In this document: one piece after another, positions 1-10,018 of the stretch | Layout: every line of letters starts with the position of its first letter | Position numbering within the stretch: position 1 is the stretch's first letter | Assembly (NCBI GenBank): GCA_001310555.1 | Contig: BAXO01000037.1 | Coordinates: forward strand, 1-50,215 | Origin: Bacillus sp. JCM 19058 | GTDB taxonomy: Bacteria; Bacillota; Bacilli; Bacillales_H; Bacillaceae_D | DNA: 50,215 nucleotides | Direction: 5' to 3' | Translations under genes and position numbers: made by a program | The notes under the pieces: model-generated | Told to the model about the DNA's origin: nothing | Database searches by the model: none | Seen by the model: only the letters and a program-made list of their open reading frames with translations

Positions 1-792
1 TGCACAACCTCATGCGAGCATTCCGGGTGAACGATAATCGTTGTTTCGGGAGCTGTTGCTCGAAAATGTTCAATTTGCGCTGTTGTGAATTTTTCATGGA
101 CTGAGCAATGACCTTTCCATAAAATCACTTTAATTTCGGCCCAGTCACGTTTTGTTTCCAAGGTTTGCGTTGACGGATTCCAAACCGCCATTTGCTCGAG
201 CGGAATTCCTATATCATAAGCGGTATTTCTTCCTAAATGCTGATCAGGTAAAAAAAAGCAGCCGTTCCTTTTGCGTTAAAGCCCATTCGACCATTTTCTT
301 CGCATTCGAGGATGTAACCGTTGCTCCACTGTAACGACCACAAAATGCTTTTATCGCCGCTGTACTGTTCACATAGGTTAATGGGATTATCGTGTCACCT
401 AGTACTTGCTGCAAAATCGACCACGCTCGTTCTGTTTGCTCGATATTGGCCATATCAGCCATTGAACAGCCGGCTTTTAAATCGGGCAAGATCACTTGCT
501 GCTCATCGTTTGTCAGCATATCGGCCGTCTCCGCCATGAAATGTACACCACAAAAGACGATAAACTCCGCTTCTTTATTTTGCTGTGCCAGTTGAGCTAG
601 CTGTAACGAGTCTCCAGTAACATCGGCAAATTGAATAACTTCATCCCGCTGGTAATGATGGCCGGGGATAAACAAACGACTTCCGAATTGCTTTTTGATT
701 TTCCGCACTCTCGCTTCCTTTTCTTGTCTTGACATTAACCGATACTTCTCAGGGATTCGCTCAATTTGTCTAATCGTTTCCATTACGCTCAT
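1..792 (-). CDS. nadA: quinolinate synthase NadA, 3' end cut by window edge, one frameshift
   Basis: NadA condenses iminoaspartate with dihydroxyacetone phosphate to quinolinate, using a 4Fe-4S cluster. The ATG at 792 directly follows the nadC stop, and a strong AGGAGG lies inside the nadC end. Visible motifs are GHHYQRDEV, the cluster-type cysteine in [29 protein letters not shown] and, after the break, HPECSHEVV, which reaches the window edge. The frame breaks in an A8 run at 250-257. Dropping one base restores [10 protein letters not shown] and the rest of the C-terminal domain, so I read one gene rather than a truncation. It is the last gene of the nadBCA operon and is probably repressed by NiaR from the operator upstream of nadB. 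Identification is secure; only the last few residues lie outside the window. Confidence 0.93.
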
Positions 793-1637
793 TTAAAAGG
801 CTTCCTCCTTTTTTAACAGCATGCTGAGATCAATCGCTCGGATAGAATGTGTTAAAAATCCTAATGAAAGATAATCCACGCCACAGTTGCGATAGCGAGA
901 AATATTGTCCAATGTAATTCCCCCCGATGCCTCAGTAACGATCTCCTCTGGCACGATTTGGAGATAATGCTTCACCTCTTCCGGAGCAGCATTATCGAAC
1001 ATAATAATATCCACTTCAGCATCGACCGCCTCGAGCACTTCCTGACGATTGGTCGTCTCCACTTCAATCTTGACTGTATGACCGAGTTTGCTTTTCACGA
1101 GCGAGACAGCCGGCTTTATCCCACCAGAGGCGGCGAGATGATTTTCTTTTAAAAGTACCGCCTGATCGAGACCGAGACGATGGTTAAAGCCGCCGCCGCA
1201 CCGTACCGCATATTTCTCCAGCATGCGTAAACCGGGGGTCGTCTTTCTCGTATCACAAATCCGGATTGAACGATCGTCTAGCAATTCAACCGCCCGTGCT
1301 GTAACTGTTGCGATCCCACTTAGCCGTTGTAGCAAATTAAGCAAAACTCGCTCTCCTGTCAAAATAGATCGCACAGGGCCTGTGACACTTGCAATGATCT
1401 CACCTTTTTGAAATTGCATGCCCTCTGCAACATGAAGCTCAACTTGAATCGCCGGATGTAAGAGAGAATATCCTTGCTCGAGAATGACACTTCCCGCCAT
1501 AATCCCATCTTCCTTAGCGAGAATAATGGCTTGCTCCCTCTCGTTTGAAAAAAACGGCATCACTTGTCACATCACCATCTCCGAGATCCTCAATAAAAAA
1601 AATGATGTAGTATTTCCTTTAATCGCAAAACATTCAT
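793..1637 (-). CDS. nadC: nicotinate-nucleotide pyrophosphorylase NadC (two frameshifts)
   Basis: NadC converts quinolinate and PRPP to nicotinate mononucleotide. The uninterrupted part starts only at about residue 25, but the true N-terminus is recoverable. An ATG at 1637 overlaps the nadB stop (ATGA) and reads MNVLRLKEILHHFF, then IEDLGDGDVTSDAVF and on into the main frame. Two extra bases must be dropped, one in the A8 run 1595-1602 and one in the A7 run 1548-1554. The repaired protein is about 280 residues, the usual family length. Motifs include DTRKTTPGLR, LLKENHLAASGG, KIEVETT, IIMFDNAAPEE and EASGGIT. It is co-transcribed between nadB and nadA, with an overlap on one side and no gap on the other, which suggests translational coupling. 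Confidence 0.93.
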
Positions 1638-3186
1638 CCTTCTCCACCACCCTTACGTTTGAACCTTTTATATCTTGACTCCTTTAGTCCGTCGGCTAAC
1701 GAGCTGACCAAGCTGGTTTGCAACCAATAGCCGTCATTCCTGACCGGAAAGTCACGGCGGTAATGACCGCCACGACTTTCATTTCTCTTTAAGGCCGAAT
1801 CGGTAATCAGTTGAGCTAAAAGCAACATATTCGCCAGTTCAAATTCCTCATTGCTGCTGGATTGTTGCAGGTAAACCGGCGTTGGCCAAAACGAGAGAGC
1901 CATTCCTTCATTTCCATTAATGATTCTGCACTTCGCTCAATGCCTACACAAGCGGTCATTCTTTGCTGTAATTCTTGTCTTGCAGGAAGAGCAAGCTGTC
2001 CTGCGTACTTCGAATGATCGCGTGTTATTCTTTCGGTTGTACGCGGTCTGGACAAAATGTCTTGAACCGCTAATTCAGCGAAGACGAGACCCTCCAAAAG
2101 AGAATTGCTTGCCAAGCGGTTGGCACCGTGTACTCCTGTACAAGCAACCTCACCAATGGCATATAATTGTTGAAGCGATGTTCGCCCGACGCCGTCTGTA
2201 TGAATGCCACCGCTGATGAAATGAGCACCTGGAACAACCGGGAGCAAGCTGTCTGTGACCTTCGCTTGCTGACAAAGCCGGGAAATCCCTGGAAAACGTG
2301 AGGAAAAATTCTCAATCATACGACAATCCAAATAAACGGATTTTCCTGCCTGGATCTCAGCATATAATGCCCGGCTGACAATATCGCGTGGAGCCAACTC
2401 CTTAAGCGGATTTGTCCCCATAATTCTCTCACCTTCAGCTGTTACTAGCTGGGCACCTTCTCCTCGAACGGCCTCACTAACTAGCCCAAAGCTAGCCCCA
2501 TCTTTGCTTAGCACGGTTGGATGAAATTGGATGAATTCCAGATCGGCCAATAGAGCTCCGGCGCGGTAAGCGAGTGCCATCCCGTCACCTGTGGCTTCAG
2601 GAGCATTCGATGTGCATTCAAACAGCTGTCCTGCTCCTCCGGTGGCCATAATGGTGTGGCGTGCCGTTATCGCGCCTTTATTCGTTTTCACACCACCAAC
2701 AGCCCCGTCTTCCACAAGCAGCTCGACAGCCATCGTGTCTTCATAGATGTTGACTCGCTGAATAATTAGCTGAACAAGCGTTTCGATAAAAGCTCTGCCC
2801 GTTTGGTCGCCATACGCATGAATAATTCTCCTTTGGCGATGGGCTGCCTCTCTGCCAAGAGTTAAAGAGCCATGCTTCGCATCAAACGGCACTCCTAATT
2901 TTTGCATCGTTTCAATTATCGTCGGCGCTCGACGGACAACCGTTTTGACCTGTTCATAGCGGTTATGTCCATAACCTGCCAGCATCGTATCAGCCAAATG
3001 TAGGCGCCAATCGTCATGATCGCCAATAGCAGCAGCGATACCTCCTTGAGCAAGATTGGAGTTGGAAGCTGTCAGTCTAGCTTTTGTGATTAATATCACA
3101 TTTACTTCATCCGCTAACAAGTGGGCAGCCATTAATCCAGCAATTCCACTGCCAATAATTACAACATCTGCATCGACTGATGCCAT
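1634..3186 (-). CDS. nadB: L-aspartate oxidase NadB (frameshift near the C-terminus)
   Basis: NadB is the FAD flavoprotein that oxidises aspartate to iminoaspartate, the first step of de novo NAD synthesis. The ATG at 3186 follows GGAGGGG. The N-terminus has the dinucleotide motif VVIIGSGIAGL, then QGGIAAA, and later GGIHTDGVGRTSLQQLYAIG with GVHGANRLASNSLLE, all typical of the family. The main frame ends at 1816 in an unlikely tail, while the overlapping frame carries the conserved end LALKRNESRGGHYR-like (here DSALKRNESRGGHYRRDFP). The switch is around 1888-1891, where one extra T on the coding strand would join the two. The full length is then about 517 residues. The stop overlaps the nadC start. 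It is divergent from the nifS-type gene across about 124 bp. Confidence 0.92.
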
Positions 3187-3208
3187 GATGACCCCTCCAC
3201 TTTACTTT

Positions 3209-3228
3209 ACAGTTGTCTTGTCACCTAT
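3209..3228. promoter_or_regulatory. candidate NiaR operator between nadB and the nifS-type gene
   Basis: The sequence ACAGTTGTCTTGTCACCTAT is an imperfect palindrome in the short divergent spacer. It resembles, from memory, the NiaR (YrxA) site of Bacillus, a palindrome around GTGTCTTGACAC. Its position between nadB and nifS, next to the niaR gene itself, fits the known nicotinate-responsive regulation in B. subtilis. I have not scored it against a matrix. Confidence 0.5.
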
Positions 3229-3310
3229 CTTTACATAAAATAAAATTAATGGCAACATTTTTTTTCATTGAAACTACAATTTCATGAGAGTTAATGGAGA
3301 GGAGAAAAAG

Positions 3311-4441
3311 ATGTTATATTTTGATTACAGCGCAACGACACCGATGAACCTGAAGCTTTGGCTGCTTATACAGAAACAGCCACTCGGTTTTATGGCAACA
3401 GTAGCAGCATTCATCAAATTGGAGATGAAGCCAGTGCAGCTCTTGACGCTGCAAGAAGAACTATCGCTGACCTTGCAGGCACGAGCGCCAATGAATGCTA
3501 TTTTACCGGCTCCGGTTCAGAGGCTAACTTTCTCACCTTGACCGGTCTGGCTATGGCTCAAAAAGAAAAAGGAACTCACATCTTATCCACTCGCACTGAG
3601 CACCCTTCCGTATTACAGACGTTAAAATATCTGGAAACACAAGGGTTTTCAGTTTCCTATGTTCCGGTAGACAGCATTGGCCGAATCGAGGTCAATGCCC
3701 TCAAAAAAGTGATTCGTCAGGACACCATCCTTGCAACCTTTGCTCATGCCAGCAGTGAACTCGGTACGATTCAGGACTTGGCAATGCTCGGACGTTTACT
3801 CGCTAAGCATGATATACTATTCCATAGCGATTGTGTGCAAACGTTTGGGAAGCTCCCGATTCCGTTTGAGCTGCTGACAAGCTTCAGTATCACTGCACAT
3901 AAAATATATGGACCGAAAGGGATCGGCGCTGTCTTTATTAAATCAAATCAATTTTGGCGTCCTTTTTTTGGCTGATACAACACACGAGCATGGCTTTCGA
4001 CCAGGAACTGTTGATGTACCTGCTGCCGTTGCTTTTGCTGTTGCCGCAGAGGCTATGTTTCAAACCGCTAGTCTTGAAATGAAACGGCTGTCCTTATTAC
4101 GCAAACAATTTATCCGAACGCTATCTGCGAATAAAGCATTCGTGTTTGAAGGTCATCCCGAGCAACGTCTTCCTTTTCATATCGGCTTGCGCTGCAAAGG
4201 GATCGAGGGACAGCTGCTTATGCTCGAATGTAGTCGCCACGGCTTTGCGATTTCGACTGGATCCGCCTGCAAGGTCGGCGATTCCACACCTCCTGCCTCA
4301 TTGCTAGCGATTGGTCGTTCACCTGAGGAGGCGCATGAATTTGTACGGATTACCTTTGGGAGAGAGACGACAGAAGAGGATGTAGCCAAGCTGGCTCATT
4401 TCCTCATTCGTTTTGCTAAAAGGAGCGTTGAAGCTAAGTAA
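3311..4441 (+). CDS. nifS: NifS-type cysteine desulfurase of the NAD locus (two frameshifts)
   Basis: This PLP-dependent cysteine desulfurase probably supplies sulfur for the NadA iron-sulfur cluster, the role known for the homologue at this locus in B. subtilis. The ATG at 3311 follows GGAG and reads MLYFDYSATTPMN. One base is missing near 3349 (CC where CCC is needed), after which EALAAYTETATRFYGNSSSIHQ follows in two overlapping stretches. A T7 run at 3963-3969 has one base too many and interrupts the frame before HEHGFRPGTVD. The PLP lysine lies in ITAHKIYGPKG, and the active-site cysteine loop reads STGSACKVGDSTPPAS. The repaired length is about 377 residues. niaR follows 21 bp downstream with its own ribosome site, so the two form an operon divergent from nadBCA. 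Confidence 0.9.
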
Positions 4442-4462
4442 AAATAGAGAGGAAGGATTTAT

Positions 4463-5002
4463 ATGACCGAAGGCAAAAAAAATTCTCGGGGAACAAAGAC
4501 GGACACTAATTATCGAATGGTTACTCGAAGCTGAACAGCCGTTGACAGGAAGCGAGCTGGCTCGTCGAACCAATGTGAGCCGCCAGGTTATCGTTCAGGA
4601 CATTTCTATCCTAAAAGCAAAAAAAACCATCCGCTTATCGCTACTGCACAAGGATATATCTATTTAAAGGCAGAGAGAAAGCAAGCCTTCTCACGATTAA
4701 TTGCCTGCCAGCACACGTACGAGCAAACGAAGGACGAGCTGTTTACTCTCGTCGAGCATGGAGTGCTCGTGCGTGATGTCACTGTCGAGCATCCCATTTA
4801 TGGCGAATTAACTGGCTCATTAATGATTGCGAGCCGCCAGGACGTTGAACGCTTCAGTAAGAGCCTTACCGTAACTAATGCAAGCCTTTTGTCTGCTCTT
4901 ACCGGCGGGACTCACCTTCATACGATCGAAGCCGACTCCGATCAAAAGCTTAATGATGCGCTCAACGCCCTTGACGAAAAAGGATTTCTTTTGCATGATT
5001 AA
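4463..5002 (+). CDS. niaR: NiaR (YrxA) transcriptional repressor of NAD synthesis (two frameshifts)
   Basis: NiaR is a nicotinic-acid-responsive repressor of NAD genes. The ATG at 4463 follows GAGGAAGG. The reading is MTEGKKILGEQRRTLIIEW, then an N-terminal winged helix with LTGSELARRTNVSRQ and VIVQDISILKAKNHPLIATA, then a 3H domain. The 3H histidines are visible in VEHGVLVRD, VEHPIYGELTG and GGTHLHTIEA. Two interruptions lie in A runs: A8 at 4475-4482 (one extra) and A8 at 4619-4626 (two extra relative to the KAKN reading). Only the last 79 residues are open without repair. The repaired protein is about 178 residues, the usual length. It likely represses the divergent operons through the palindrome at 3209-3228. 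Confidence 0.87.
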
Positions 5003-5040
5003 AAAAAAGCTGTCCGAAGCCCGGCGTGCTTCGGACAGCT
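5001..5040 (-). terminator. terminator hairpin shared by pheA (minus) and niaR (plus)
   Basis: A perfect 13-bp inverted repeat (5008-5020 and 5028-5040) with a 7-nt loop is preceded by eight A. On the minus strand it therefore ends in eight T and forms a good intrinsic terminator for pheA. On the plus strand it lacks a T tract, although it sits directly after the niaR stop. Confidence 0.85.
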
Positions 5041-5169
5041 TCGCCATAAGACTTCACGTTGGTTAAAATCATTAAATCACCTTTGTCCTGCTAGTACCAG
5101 CCACTTTCCTGCAACCGTTCGAATGACGCGCTGTTCTAACTTCAGAAGCATATGAAAAAGCCAGTTACC

Positions 5170-6051
5170 CTATACGGAAGGTGAACTGGCACGAATTTCG
5201 GTTAAAGAATAGCAGGTGTAGCTTCCAAGCAATTCAACGCCACAGCCGAGTGCTTCCAGCTCGGAAACGACACCTGGAATTAATATATCGTCGGTCAGCT
5301 GGTCAACATCGATGATAAAGAAGTAATTTCCTAAACCTTTTTTTCGTTGGTCTTGACTCAATTTTGGACAAATTCAACTTACGCCACGCAAACGCTGAAA
5401 GCACTTGATGGAGTGCTCCAGAAAAATCTGACGGTAAAGTTACCATCAGTGTCGTTTTATCACTAATGACGTAAGGTCCTTTAACGTTATGACTCTCCCC
5501 TCGTCGTGCGAGAGCAAGAAAGCGCGTACGGTTATTTTCGTAATCGTGTATATCCTTTTTGACAATCGTTAGTCCGTATTCCTCAGCTGCCAGCTCATTC
5601 GCGATTGCCGCTACCGGTTCATCAGGATGCTCGTTAACCCACTTTGCCGCTGTTCCCGTTGAGTTCGAGTATTCAACTTCAATTTCCGGATAAGCTTGCT
5701 GCAAGAAATCGTGGCATTGCGCAATGGCATGCGGATGAGAAATGACTTTCCTTGGTAGAAACTCCCCTTCGGCTTGCTTTGGAGCGGCGAGAAAGTGTTG
5801 ACGAATCGGAACCGTCACCCCTCCGACAATCGGCAGACGCTGCTTATGAATTAAGTAATCCAAAGTTAAATTGACGGAGCCTTCAATCGCGTTTTCAATC
5901 GGGACGACCGCCAGATCAATTTCGTTTGCGGCGACACCGTCCATGCAAGCAGGAATCGTTTGATAGGCAATCATTTTTTCATCGGGAAATAGCGCACGCG
6001 CAGCCATTTCTGTAAAAGTTCCTACTGGCCTAAATAGCCAACTTTTTTCAA
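5170..6051 (-). CDS. pheA: prephenate dehydratase PheA (two frameshifts)
   Basis: PheA converts prephenate to phenylpyruvate for phenylalanine synthesis. I choose the TTG at 6051, preceded by GGAAGGAAGAG, because it gives the canonical start KKVGYLGPVGTFTEMAA after restoring one C near 6029 (CC should be CCC). The long open frame that starts at 6112 skips this. The catalytic motif is NNRTRFLAL. The C-terminal ACT domain has GALHQVLSAF and SKIESRPTKKGLGNYFF, where an A7 run on the coding strand (T7 at 5338-5344) carries one extra base. The repaired protein is about 293 residues. It follows pheB by about 100 bp and ends before the terminator at 5001-5040. The ACT domain implies phenylalanine feedback inhibition. 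Confidence 0.9.
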
Positions 6052-6154
6052 TCTCTCTCTTCCTTCCTTTATCTTGCTGTATCGATGTATTTTCGTTTAT
6101 CGCTAGCTTCAATCATTAAGGTGGATGAAGAACCCCGCTGAAGGAAGCTTCAAT

Positions 6155-6598
6155 TTATGAACCGGATCCGACCATTTCAGCCCTTTCCACCGCCTCGAGA
6201 CTACCAATTTTATTAATAGCCTCCTCCAGCCCGATAATCATCGGGGCCGTGTCGATCGACAACGTAATATGGGCTCTGCCCTGTAGCGGGATCGTTTGAT
6301 TGATCGTTAGTACGTTTGCTCCGGTCTCCGCCACTTGGTGAAGAAGCTCAGAAAGCGTGCCGGATCGATCAGCTAGGTTAATCGACAAGGTAATAATTTT
6401 CTCAGTTGCCAATGTATGAAAAGGAAAGATGCCATCTTTATATTTATAAAACGCACTGCGGCTTAAGCCAACGTGTTGAACGGCTTCATTAATTTTTTTT
6501 ATTTTGCCCGAATTCAACAATGATTTTGCCTGCAACGTTTTCTCCATCGCATCTGTCAAAATATCTTCACGTACGAGATAGAACTGTTTTTGCGACAT
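6155..6598 (-). CDS. pheB: ACT domain-containing protein PheB
   Basis: An intact 147-residue protein. The N-terminal half has a helix-turn-helix-like stretch (KINEAVQHVGLSRSAFYKYKD), and the C-terminal half is an ACT domain (ITLSINLADRSGTLSELL through HITLSIDT). It matches PheB (YszB) of Bacillus, encoded between obg and pheA, whose exact role is not settled despite an old chorismate-mutase label. No homopolymer break occurs here. A good promoter lies 85 bp upstream, so pheB-pheA can be transcribed separately from spo0B-obg. Confidence 0.88.
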   Translation of the reverse strand: MSQKQFYLVREDILTDAMEKTLQAKSLLNSGKIKKINEAVQHVGLSRSAFYKYKDGIFPFHTLATEKIITLSINLADRSGTLSELLHQVAETGANVLTINQTIPLQGRAHITLSIDTAPMIIGLEEAINKIGSLEAVERAEMVGSGS

Positions 6599-6682
6599 AT
6601 CTTACCGATCACCGCCCTTCGATTTTTGGATAGAAAGCTACAATAGAAGCCTGATCCATCAGTTTGTAAAGACGTATTATCT

Positions 6683-6711
6683 ATTATAAAATTGGCAAAA
6701 CCTTTTGACAA
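6683..6711 (-). promoter_or_regulatory. sigma-A-type promoter for pheB-pheA
   Basis: On the minus strand TTGTCA (6706-6711) and TATAAT (6683-6688) are separated by exactly 17 bp, about 85 bp before the pheB start. A second copy of the TATAAT-containing segment lies about 50 bp upstream. Confidence 0.7.
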
Positions 6712-6896
6712 CCGTTTCAATCAAAACCGTCTATTATAAAAGGGATGACGTATCGCTCGCTCAAGTTTCCGTTCCAGAAGCTTAAGCGAGTGTGATCGCT
6801 TCTTCTCCCTTCTCTGCCGTTTCGGCCACCCCGAGCTTTAGCTTCGCCACTAATAGTATTCGGGCAGACGGTGATAAACTCTTCCTTGTTTACGCT

Positions 6897-8180
6897 TCAT
6901 TCAATAAATTCAAACTCATATTTCATCAGCCTGACGAGATCGCCGTCTTTGGCACCTCGTTCTCTTAACGCTTGATCGACTCCCATGTGCCTCATCTGTC
7001 TTGAAAAACGGCGAATGGATTCGTCCCGCGAAAAATCTGTCATTTTAAATAAACGTTCAAGCTCTGCCCCTGACAGCACGAAAACCCCATCGTCGTCACG
7101 AGTAACCATAAAAGGAGACTGCTCTTTTTCGTGGCGATAAATCACTCGGGCTGTCTCTCCACTATCTTTGTGGAGTGGGAATTCCGGTGTATTCTCAATT
7201 TTGTCTGCGACAGCTAGCAAGAGCTTCCGCAACCCTTGTTGTGTAACTGCAGAGATCGGAAAGACTTGAATCTCATCGCCTATCTTTTTCTTAAACTCCT
7301 CGAGGTTCTTTTCAGCTTCAGGAATATCCATTTTGTTAGCCACTACTAGCTGAGGCCGCTCCAATAAACGCATATTATATTGCTCTAATTCCGCGTTAAT
7401 CTTTGTAAAATCATCGTAAGGGTCCCGCCCTTCCAAACCGGCCATGTCGATCAAATGAACGATTACTCTCGTTCGTTCAATATGTCGTAAAAATTGGTGT
7501 CCTAGCCCAACTCCTTCATGAGCTCCCTCAATTAATCCAGGTAAATCGGCGATTACAAAACTTCTTCCGTCCTCCACATCGACGACACCGAGGTTCGGAG
7601 TTACCGTCGTAAAATGGTACTCGGCAATTTTCGGTTTAGCGGCCGAAACGACGGATAGCAGCGTCGATTTACCAACGCTTGGAAAGCCAACCAATCCGAC
7701 ATCTGCAAGAACCTTTAATTCGAGTGTAACCTCTCGCTCTTGACCCGGCTCACCGTTTTCGGCAATTTCCGGTGCGGGGTTTGCCGGTGTGGCAAACCTT
7801 GTGTTGCCCCGGCCGCCTCGTCCGCCGCGGGCAATTGTCGCCTTTTGACCGTGCTCAGTCAGATCAGCGAGCACTTCCTCCGTTGTTTCATCCACTATAG
7901 TCGTTCCTGGCGGGACCTTGACGATCAGATCCTCGGCATTTTTACCATGCTGATTTTTCGAGCGGCCATTTTCACCACGTTTTGCCTTGAAGTGCCGGTT
8001 ATAACGAAAGTCCATTAAAGTTCTTAACCCTTCCTCCACTTCAAAAATGACGCTTGCGCCACGACCACCGTCGCCCCCGGCCGGTCCCCCGTCAGGAACA
8101 TATTTTTCCCTCCGATAGGCGACCATTCCGTTACCGCCGTCGCCACCTTTAACGTATACCTTCGCTTTATCTACAAACAT
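6897..8180 (-). CDS. obg: Obg family GTPase
   Basis: Obg is an essential GTPase involved in ribosome assembly, stress signalling and sporulation entry. The ATG at 8180 is chosen over an upstream in-frame start because GAGGTGA precedes it and the protein then begins with the canonical [18 protein letters not shown]. The 427 residues contain the glycine-rich Obg fold (to about 158), the G domain with [32 protein letters not shown] and FPISA, and a C-terminal OCT domain ending [11 protein letters not shown]. It is intact. spo0B lies immediately upstream, with 16 bp between its stop and this start, as in B. subtilis. Confidence 0.97.
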   Translation of the reverse strand: MFVDKAKVYVKGGDGGNGMVAYRREKYVPDGGPAGGDGGRGASVIFEVEEGLRTLMDFRYNRHFKAKRGENGRSKNQHGKNAEDLIVKVPPGTTIVDETTEEVLADLTEHGQKATIARGGRGGRGNTRFATPANPAPEIAENGEPGQEREVTLELKVLADVGLVGFPSVGKSTLLSVVSAAKPKIAEYHFTTVTPNLGVVDVEDGRSFVIADLPGLIEGAHEGVGLGHQFLRHIERTRVIVHLIDMAGLEGRDPYDDFTKINAELEQYNMRLLERPQLVVANKMDIPEAEKNLEEFKKKIGDEIQVFPISAVTQQGLRKLLLAVADKIENTPEFPLHKDSGETARVIYRHEKEQSPFMVTRDDDGVFVLSGAELERLFKMTDFSRDESIRRFSRQMRHMGVDQALRERGAKDGDLVRLMKYEFEFIE

Positions 8181-8196
8181 TTCTTTCACCTCTATT

Positions 8197-8734
8197 TTAA
8201 TAAAATGACACGGACAGCACGCATTCGTCATGGTGCCACTCCACCAGCTGAACGTTTGCGTCAAAATCGTTGACTAGTTCTTGCCAATCTTTTTTTTGAT
8301 TACGCAACGGCCCATGGTAATCAAAAATGAGCTGGAAATGCTCATCAGTAAATAAGAATACAATCAATAAATGATGGTCACGCTCGGCCACCCCAAAGCG
8401 TTCGAACATCTCGATTAGCCGTTTACTCACGCTACTAATTTGTGCTTCATACTCTGCCAATCCATTCGTCTCGCCGACAACATTTACTTCTAGCCTTAAC
8501 GGTTTAGAGCCCCAGTTGTATGTGAGTAATTCAGCGGCTACTGTCGGGATTTCTAGGTTGGTCAGACGAGATTCGTTCATTGCATCAGATGTTACTGATT
8601 CAATAATTTCGTGAATGCGCTCATATTTTTTTCAGTGTTAGATTCCCTTTAATAAGCTGCATAACGTTCAACCAATCGTGACGAGTATGACGAAGTATTT
8701 CCAAGAGTTCTTTTTCTTTTTCCATTTTTGTCAT
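8197..8734 (-). CDS. spo0B: sporulation phosphotransferase Spo0B (one frameshift)
   Basis: Spo0B passes phosphate from Spo0F to Spo0A in the sporulation phosphorelay. The open C-terminal part starts only at 8580, but the upstream frame reads [20 protein letters not shown], then [16 protein letters not shown]. The phospho-accepting histidine is in RHTRHDWLN. The two parts join if one base is dropped from the T7 run 8626-8632. The repaired protein is about 178 residues, close to the family length, and low conservation of the C-terminal half is normal. The start could be the ATG at 8734 or at 8725. Position directly before obg supports the call. Confidence 0.85.
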
Positions 8735-9070
8735 CCACCATCTATTTTTAGTCTAGCTTGTACATTTTATAGAAGAACCCTTACAGTTAAACGAACGAAA
8801 GCTTTCACTAAACGATAAGCCCTTCTATTAAGGGCAAACCGGCATCAGACTCCCCTCGAATACGCTGTTTTATTTTCAAGAGCCCGATCGTTCTAGAAGC
8901 TTCACCCATGAATAATGAACCTTGATATGCTCACAGGCGAGAACGTATTTATCTCCATTAACACTTTGTTCATCTTACCATAAAATGAGGCTTTACAGAA
9001 AATCGGAGGAAAAGTTTTTCCTATCCGAAGCAGCAGAATCAACGGTCTATCTTTATAGAAGAAAAAAAAT
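8735..9070. other. intergenic, no gene seen
   Basis: No coding potential is visible on either strand. In B. subtilis rplU-ysxB-rpmA precede spo0B; they are absent here, so a rearrangement endpoint probably lies in this stretch. Confidence 0.5.
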
Positions 9071-9099
9071 TTGACAAGAACGACTCCAATTCATATACT
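9071..9099 (+). promoter_or_regulatory. promoter for the ABC transporter operon
   Basis: TTGACA (9071-9076) and TATACT (9094-9099) are separated by 17 bp, 72 bp before the ATPase start. This is a near-consensus sigma-A promoter. Confidence 0.75.
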
Positions 9100-9170
9100 A
9101 AGAGAAAACTAAAACCTACTAAAATGGTATGTTTTATATTTATTATAAGATTATTTTGATGGGAGGAACA

Positions 9171-10018
9171 ATGATGTCCGATGTCATCATCGAACACGTA
9201 GGTAAAACCTTTGAAAATAAACAGGACAAAAGCTCCTATACCGTTTTCGATGACATTGAGCTTCACATTAAGTCCGGCGAGTTTGTTTCCTTGCTCGGGC
9301 CTTCTGGCTGTGGAAAATCTACCTTACTCAATATCGTTGCTGGCCTTGATGACGCGAGTAAAGGAACCGTATATGTCGGAAATAAACAAGTGAAGGGACC
9401 AGGTGCGGACAGAGGCGTTGTCTTTCAAGAAGCCGCCTTAATGCCGTGGCTAACCGTACTGGATAATGTCATCTTTTCGATAAAGAAGCGCTATAGCAAG
9501 GCTGAAGCAAAGGAGAAAGCACTCGATTATTTAAAGCTTGTTCACTTAAGTAAATTCGTCGATTCCTATCCACATGAACTCTCAGGAGGGATGAAGCAGC
9601 GTGTTGCGATAGCCCGTGCCCTCGCGATGGATCCTGAGGTTTTGTTAATGGATGAGCCTTTCGGTGCATTGGATGAGCAAACACGCTCAATGCTTCATAA
9701 AGAAGTCCAATACATTTGGGAGCACACGAAAAAACGATCATTTTTGTAACGCATAATATTCGTGAATCTATCCTGCTGTCCGACCGCATTGTGCTGATGG
9801 GAACTCGCCCCGGGGGAATTTTGTCCACCTTTCCAGTTGAACTCCCTCGCCCACGAAAAGCTTCATCGCCCGAATTTGTAGCTCTAGAAGATCAGATCAG
9901 TCAACAGCTAGCGGGCGAAATAGAAAAAGTCATGAAGGAGGAAATAGGCGATGATTACAACAGTCAGAAGGCTGCTCTTCTTTATCGCTCTCATCGCGAT
10001 TTGGGAGATCATATATAG
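9171..10018 (+). CDS. SsuB/TauB-type ABC transporter ATPase (one frameshift)
   Basis: The ATPase of an aliphatic sulfonate/nitrate/taurine-class importer. The start is ATG 9171 (or 9174) after GGGAGG. The motifs occur in order: Walker A GPSGCGKST, Q-loop VVFQEAALMPW, signature LSGGMKQR, Walker B LLMDEPFGALD and, after the break, the switch histidine in FVTHNIRES. The frame changes in an A6 run at 9729-9734, where one more A would restore HTKKTIIFVTHN. The repaired frame runs 68 bp into the permease gene, which is unusual; a further indel near 9950 could hide a normal ATGA overlap. Substrate cannot be read from the sequence. Sulfonate-type substrates are the family default; nitrate or pyrimidine precursors are alternatives. 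Confidence 0.85.

Noticed and set aside
1920..2216. 98-codon plus-strand ORF inside nadB
   Set aside because: Antisense shadow of a well supported gene; the same holds for the other opposite-strand ORFs within hemY, ecsA, prsA, yhaM and cssS.
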